From positions 1-35,148 of the forward strand of contig CAMDAO010000016.1 in NCBI GenBank assembly GCA_945888595.1: 35,148 nucleotides of DNA, given 5' to 3'. The DNA is from Chryseobacterium gleum. Its GTDB lineage: Bacteria > Bacteroidota > Bacteroidia > Flavobacteriales_D > Crocinitomicaceae. Under the pieces are notes generated by a model. That model saw only the letters and a list, made by a program, of their open reading frames with translations. It ran no database searches and was not told where the DNA came from. How positions within the stretch are numbered: position 1 is the stretch's first letter; every line of letters begins with the position of its first letter. Positions 32,845 through 35,148 of this stretch are shown in pieces. The position numbers and the translations under genes were made by a program.

Positions 32845-34797
32845 ATGATTAATTTAGAGCAATTAGGTGTACATCTTCCGCAAGGATATTTATTTCAAAA
32901 CATAACCGTTCAAATCAATAAGGGAGATAAAATAGGTTTAGCTGGGAAAAATGGTGCTGGTAAATCTACGTTATTAAAATTAATTTCAGGAAAAGATCAA
33001 GCATCAGAAGGGAAAATTCACCGTCCCAAGGATTTATCTATTGGCTATTTGACCCAAGATATAAAAATTGACACGGAACTTTCAGTATTTGAATTTCTAA
33101 ATCAATCAAACGAATTACTAACGCGCTTAAAGAACAGATTAGATGAAATAAATCATGACCTTGTCGTTAGGACTGATTATGAATCTGATAGTTACATGGA
33201 AATGTTAAACGAACTTAGTGATTTGAATCATGAGTTTAATTTGCATGAAGGATTTTTATGGGAAGAAAAAATTGCTTCCACATTAAAAGGTTTAGGATTT
33301 TTTGATGCAGATTTTGACAAAAAAATATCTGAATTTTCAGGAGGTTGGAAAATGCGAGCGGAATTATCTAGAATCCTTGTTAACCAACCAGATATTATCT
33401 TATTGGATGAGCCAACAAATCATCTAGATATCATTTCTATTAGTTGGTTAGAGAACTATTTACAAAAATTTGAAGGAGCTGTAATAGTCATTTCACACGA
33501 TCGGTTATTTTTGGATAATGTGACAAAAAGAACATTGGAAATATCGCAAGGAAAACTATTAGATTTTCCATATGGTTATTCAAAATATAAAATTGCGCGT
33601 GCTGAAGAAGCCGAGCGAATGGGAGACGCAAAAAAGCAGCAAGAAAAAGACATCAAGCATACAAAGGAACTTATTGATAAATTTAGAGCGAAGAAAAACA
33701 AAGCATCTTTTGCTCAATCACTCATAAAAAAGCTAGATAAGACAGAAATAATAGAAGTAGATAATATTAGTTCTTCGGGCATGAAAATGTCATTTCCTCT
33801 GAGTGTTCAGCCAGGTAAATGGGTTCTTGAAATGCACAACATGGGTAAAACCTATGGTAACAGGACACTTTTTAAGGATATTAACATAACAGTAGGTCGA
33901 GGCGAAAAGATAGCTTTATTGGGCGCGAATGGAGTTGGTAAATCGACACTTATTAAACGAGTGATGAATAAAATTGAGGGAGAAGGAATCGTCAATTATG
34001 GTCATAATGTTCAAATCACTTACTTTGCCCAAGACCAAGCTGAGTCGCTAGATATCACTAAGACAATCTACGAGACCGTTGATGACATCGCTATCGGCGA
34101 TATTCGTAAAGATCTTCGCAGTATATTAGGGGCATTTCTATTTACAGGTGAAGATGTAGATAAAAAAGTGGCCGTGCTTTCAGGCGGAGAAAGAACTAGA
34201 TTAGCTCTCTGTATTTTATTATTAAGTCCATCTAATTTCTTGATTCTAGATGAGCCTACAAATCACCTTGACATTCTTAGTAAAGATGTATTAAAATCAG
34301 CTTTAATTAATTATGAAGGAACTTTCATCGTTGTATCGCATGATAGAGAATTTTTAGACGGATTAACAAATAGAATTTGGGACATAGAGAACCAAGGTTT
34401 AAAAATTCATCATTTTGGAGTGCAAGAATTTTTACAAAGAAAGATGGAATTGACAGATGGCCAAAAACCTTCCATGTCAGAAAAGAAAGTAATTGTTACG
34501 CCTCAAGTGGCAATAATTGCTGACACCAAGGAAAACCCCCTTTCATTTGATGAGCAGAAAGAAATTAAGAGAAAAAAAAATCAATTAAATACACAAGTAA
34601 AAAAATCGGAAGATACTATTGCAACGCTTGAAAGCAAAATTAAGTCGTTGGACTCACAAATATTAAACATAGATTATACAAACAAAAACGAATCAGCAAA
34701 AATTTTAGCAGAATATGATAGAGTAAAAACACAATTAAATAGAGAAATGGAAATTTGGGAACAAGCAACGGAAGAATTAATGACAATTAAAGAGTAA
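32845..34797 (+). CDS. ABC-F family ATPase
   Basis: Start at ATG 32845 (MINLEQLGVHL), directly after the likely promoter; an earlier in-frame ATG at 32803 lies upstream of the -7 box. The 650-residue protein has two ABC domains and no membrane segment. Domain 1: Walker A GKNGAGKST (about 34-42), signature SGGWKMRAELSRIL and Walker B LLDEPTNHLD. The linker is basic and helical (about 245-300). Domain 2: Walker A GANGVGKST, signature LSGGERTRLALCIL and Walker B LILDEPTNHLD. A C-terminal coiled coil (about 560-650) resembles Uup. ABC-F proteins act on ribosomes, easing stalled translation or protecting from antibiotics; which role applies cannot be told. The convergent next gene ends two bases from its stop. 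Confidence 0.92.
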   Translation: MINLEQLGVHLPQGYLFQNITVQINKGDKIGLAGKNGAGKSTLLKLISGKDQASEGKIHRPKDLSIGYLTQDIKIDTELSVFEFLNQSNELLTRLKNRLDEINHDLVVRTDYESDSYMEMLNELSDLNHEFNLHEGFLWEEKIASTLKGLGFFDADFDKKISEFSGGWKMRAELSRILVNQPDIILLDEPTNHLDIISISWLENYLQKFEGAVIVISHDRLFLDNVTKRTLEISQGKLLDFPYGYSKYKIARAEEAERMGDAKKQQEKDIKHTKELIDKFRAKKNKASFAQSLIKKLDKTEIIEVDNISSSGMKMSFPLSVQPGKWVLEMHNMGKTYGNRTLFKDINITVGRGEKIALLGANGVGKSTLIKRVMNKIEGEGIVNYGHNVQITYFAQDQAESLDITKTIYETVDDIAIGDIRKDLRSILGAFLFTGEDVDKKVAVLSGGERTRLALCILLLSPSNFLILDEPTNHLDILSKDVLKSALINYEGTFIVVSHDREFLDGLTNRIWDIENQGLKIHHFGVQEFLQRKMELTDGQKPSMSEKKVIVTPQVAIIADTKENPLSFDEQKEIKRKKNQLNTQVKKSEDTIATLESKIKSLDSQILNIDYTNKNESAKILAEYDRVKTQLNREMEIWEQATEELMTIKE

Positions 34798-34799
34798 TT

Positions 34800-35087
34800 C
34801 TAAGAACCTACCTTTCTATATTGAATATTCTTTAATCTTTTTTTTTGCATTTTTGCATTTTTTTTTATTGATTTTCGGACGGGTTTAGATTGCATTTTTA
34901 AATTCCTTTTTTTAGCTTCTTTCTTTAATTTATCAGCGTTTTTAAGTTGTTCAGCCTTTCTGTCAGCAATAATTTTTTGAGCATCTTCAACAGTTGTAGA
35001 AGTCATTTCTGGTTTTTTACTTCCACATTTACTAAAAGTCATAAGGAAAAGTAACAAAGTTAAACTGTAAATCGTTTTAAACTTCAT
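34800..35087 (-). CDS. Small basic lipoprotein-like exported protein
   Basis: Start at ATG 35087 (MKFKTIYSLTLLLFL); an earlier ATG at 35111 would add eight residues. The 95-residue product has a signal peptide and a possible lipobox TFSKCGSKK, but Lys at -1 is not canonical, so lipidation is uncertain. The mature part is extremely basic and helical (ADRKAEQLKNADKLKKEAKKRNLK, written here only in part: KKRNLKMQSKPVRKSIKKNAKMQKKRLKN is lysine-rich), suggesting a coiled coil or binding to acidic polymers. No family recognised. It is convergent with the ABC-F gene and 27 bases from a divergent gene start. Confidence 0.6.
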   Translation of the reverse strand: MKFKTIYSLTLLLFLMTFSKCGSKKPEMTSTTVEDAQKIIADRKAEQLKNADKLKKEAKKRNLKMQSKPVRKSIKKNAKMQKKRLKNIQYRKVGS

Positions 35088-35114
35088 ATTTTTACATAAA
35101 AATAATCCCATTCA

Positions 35115-35148
35115 ATGAAGATACAGAATATTTTTATTTTATTTATTA
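35115..35148 (+). CDS. Probable start of a further gene leaving the window
   Basis: ATG at 35115 opens a frame reading MKIQNIFILFI, which resembles the start of a signal peptide (basic then hydrophobic) and has no stop before the window ends. Eleven codons are too few to be sure. It would be divergent from the small lipoprotein gene with only 27 bases between the starts. Confidence 0.35.
   Translation, partial: MKIQNIFILFI

Overview
The window is visibly AT-rich DNA from a bacterium of the phylum Bacteroidota, most likely order Flavobacteriales. The evidence is a complete type IX secretion system (T9SS) core cluster (porP/sprF-like, gldK, gldL, gldM, gldN), two secreted proteins with T9SS C-terminal sorting domains, a PorE-like OmpA protein, several Bacteroidota-typical families (DUF2279, DUF5777, DUF5715), promoter-like TAnnTTTG boxes and the near absence of Shine-Dalgarno sites. 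I cannot name the genus from sequence alone. No tRNA, rRNA, CRISPR array, insertion sequence or phage gene was seen.

Layout. (1) 1-5708, plus strand: the end of a surface-polysaccharide locus. It holds a UDP-glucuronate decarboxylase-like enzyme cut by the window edge, a WbpD/WlbB-like acetyltransferase, a WlbA/WbpB-like dehydrogenase, a TviB/WbpO-like nucleotide-sugar dehydrogenase, dTDP-glucose 4,6-dehydratase and a CpsB-type PHP tyrosine phosphatase. These supply uronic and amino sugars and regulate polymer export. (2) 5767-16734: mixed housekeeping and envelope genes. They are a DUF2279 protein, a LOG-family protein, a PASTA protein, a T9SS cargo protein, an RluD-family pseudouridine synthase, the PorE-like four-domain protein, msrB, a large lipoprotein and an unknown acidic protein. 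(3) 16851-20064, minus strand: a compact five-gene run of DUF5777 barrel, cytochrome-like lipoprotein with a CX4CH motif, YceI protein, small membrane protein and T9SS cargo with a CXXCH motif. It looks like one envelope haem or redox-associated unit. (4) 20218-24359: 5-formyltetrahydrofolate cyclo-ligase, an unknown exported protein, clpP-clpX, and a DUF5715 (M15-like) protein. (5) 24547-32240: an arginase-fold protein whose metal site looks broken, then the T9SS core, ending in a strong terminator. (6) 32241-32844: about 600 bases without a convincing gene, rich in small inverted repeats. (7) 32845-35148: an ABC-F ATPase, a small basic lipoprotein-like gene and probably the first codons of another gene leaving the window.

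The unifying theme is the cell envelope: polysaccharide precursors, secretion machinery, secreted cargo and outer-membrane proteins. The best candidates for something undescribed are the five-gene haem-motif operon, the degenerate ureohydrolase next to the T9SS genes, an 11-base box shared by the porP and gldK upstream regions, and the structured non-coding stretch after gldN. Nothing was computed or searched; family calls come from motif reading.
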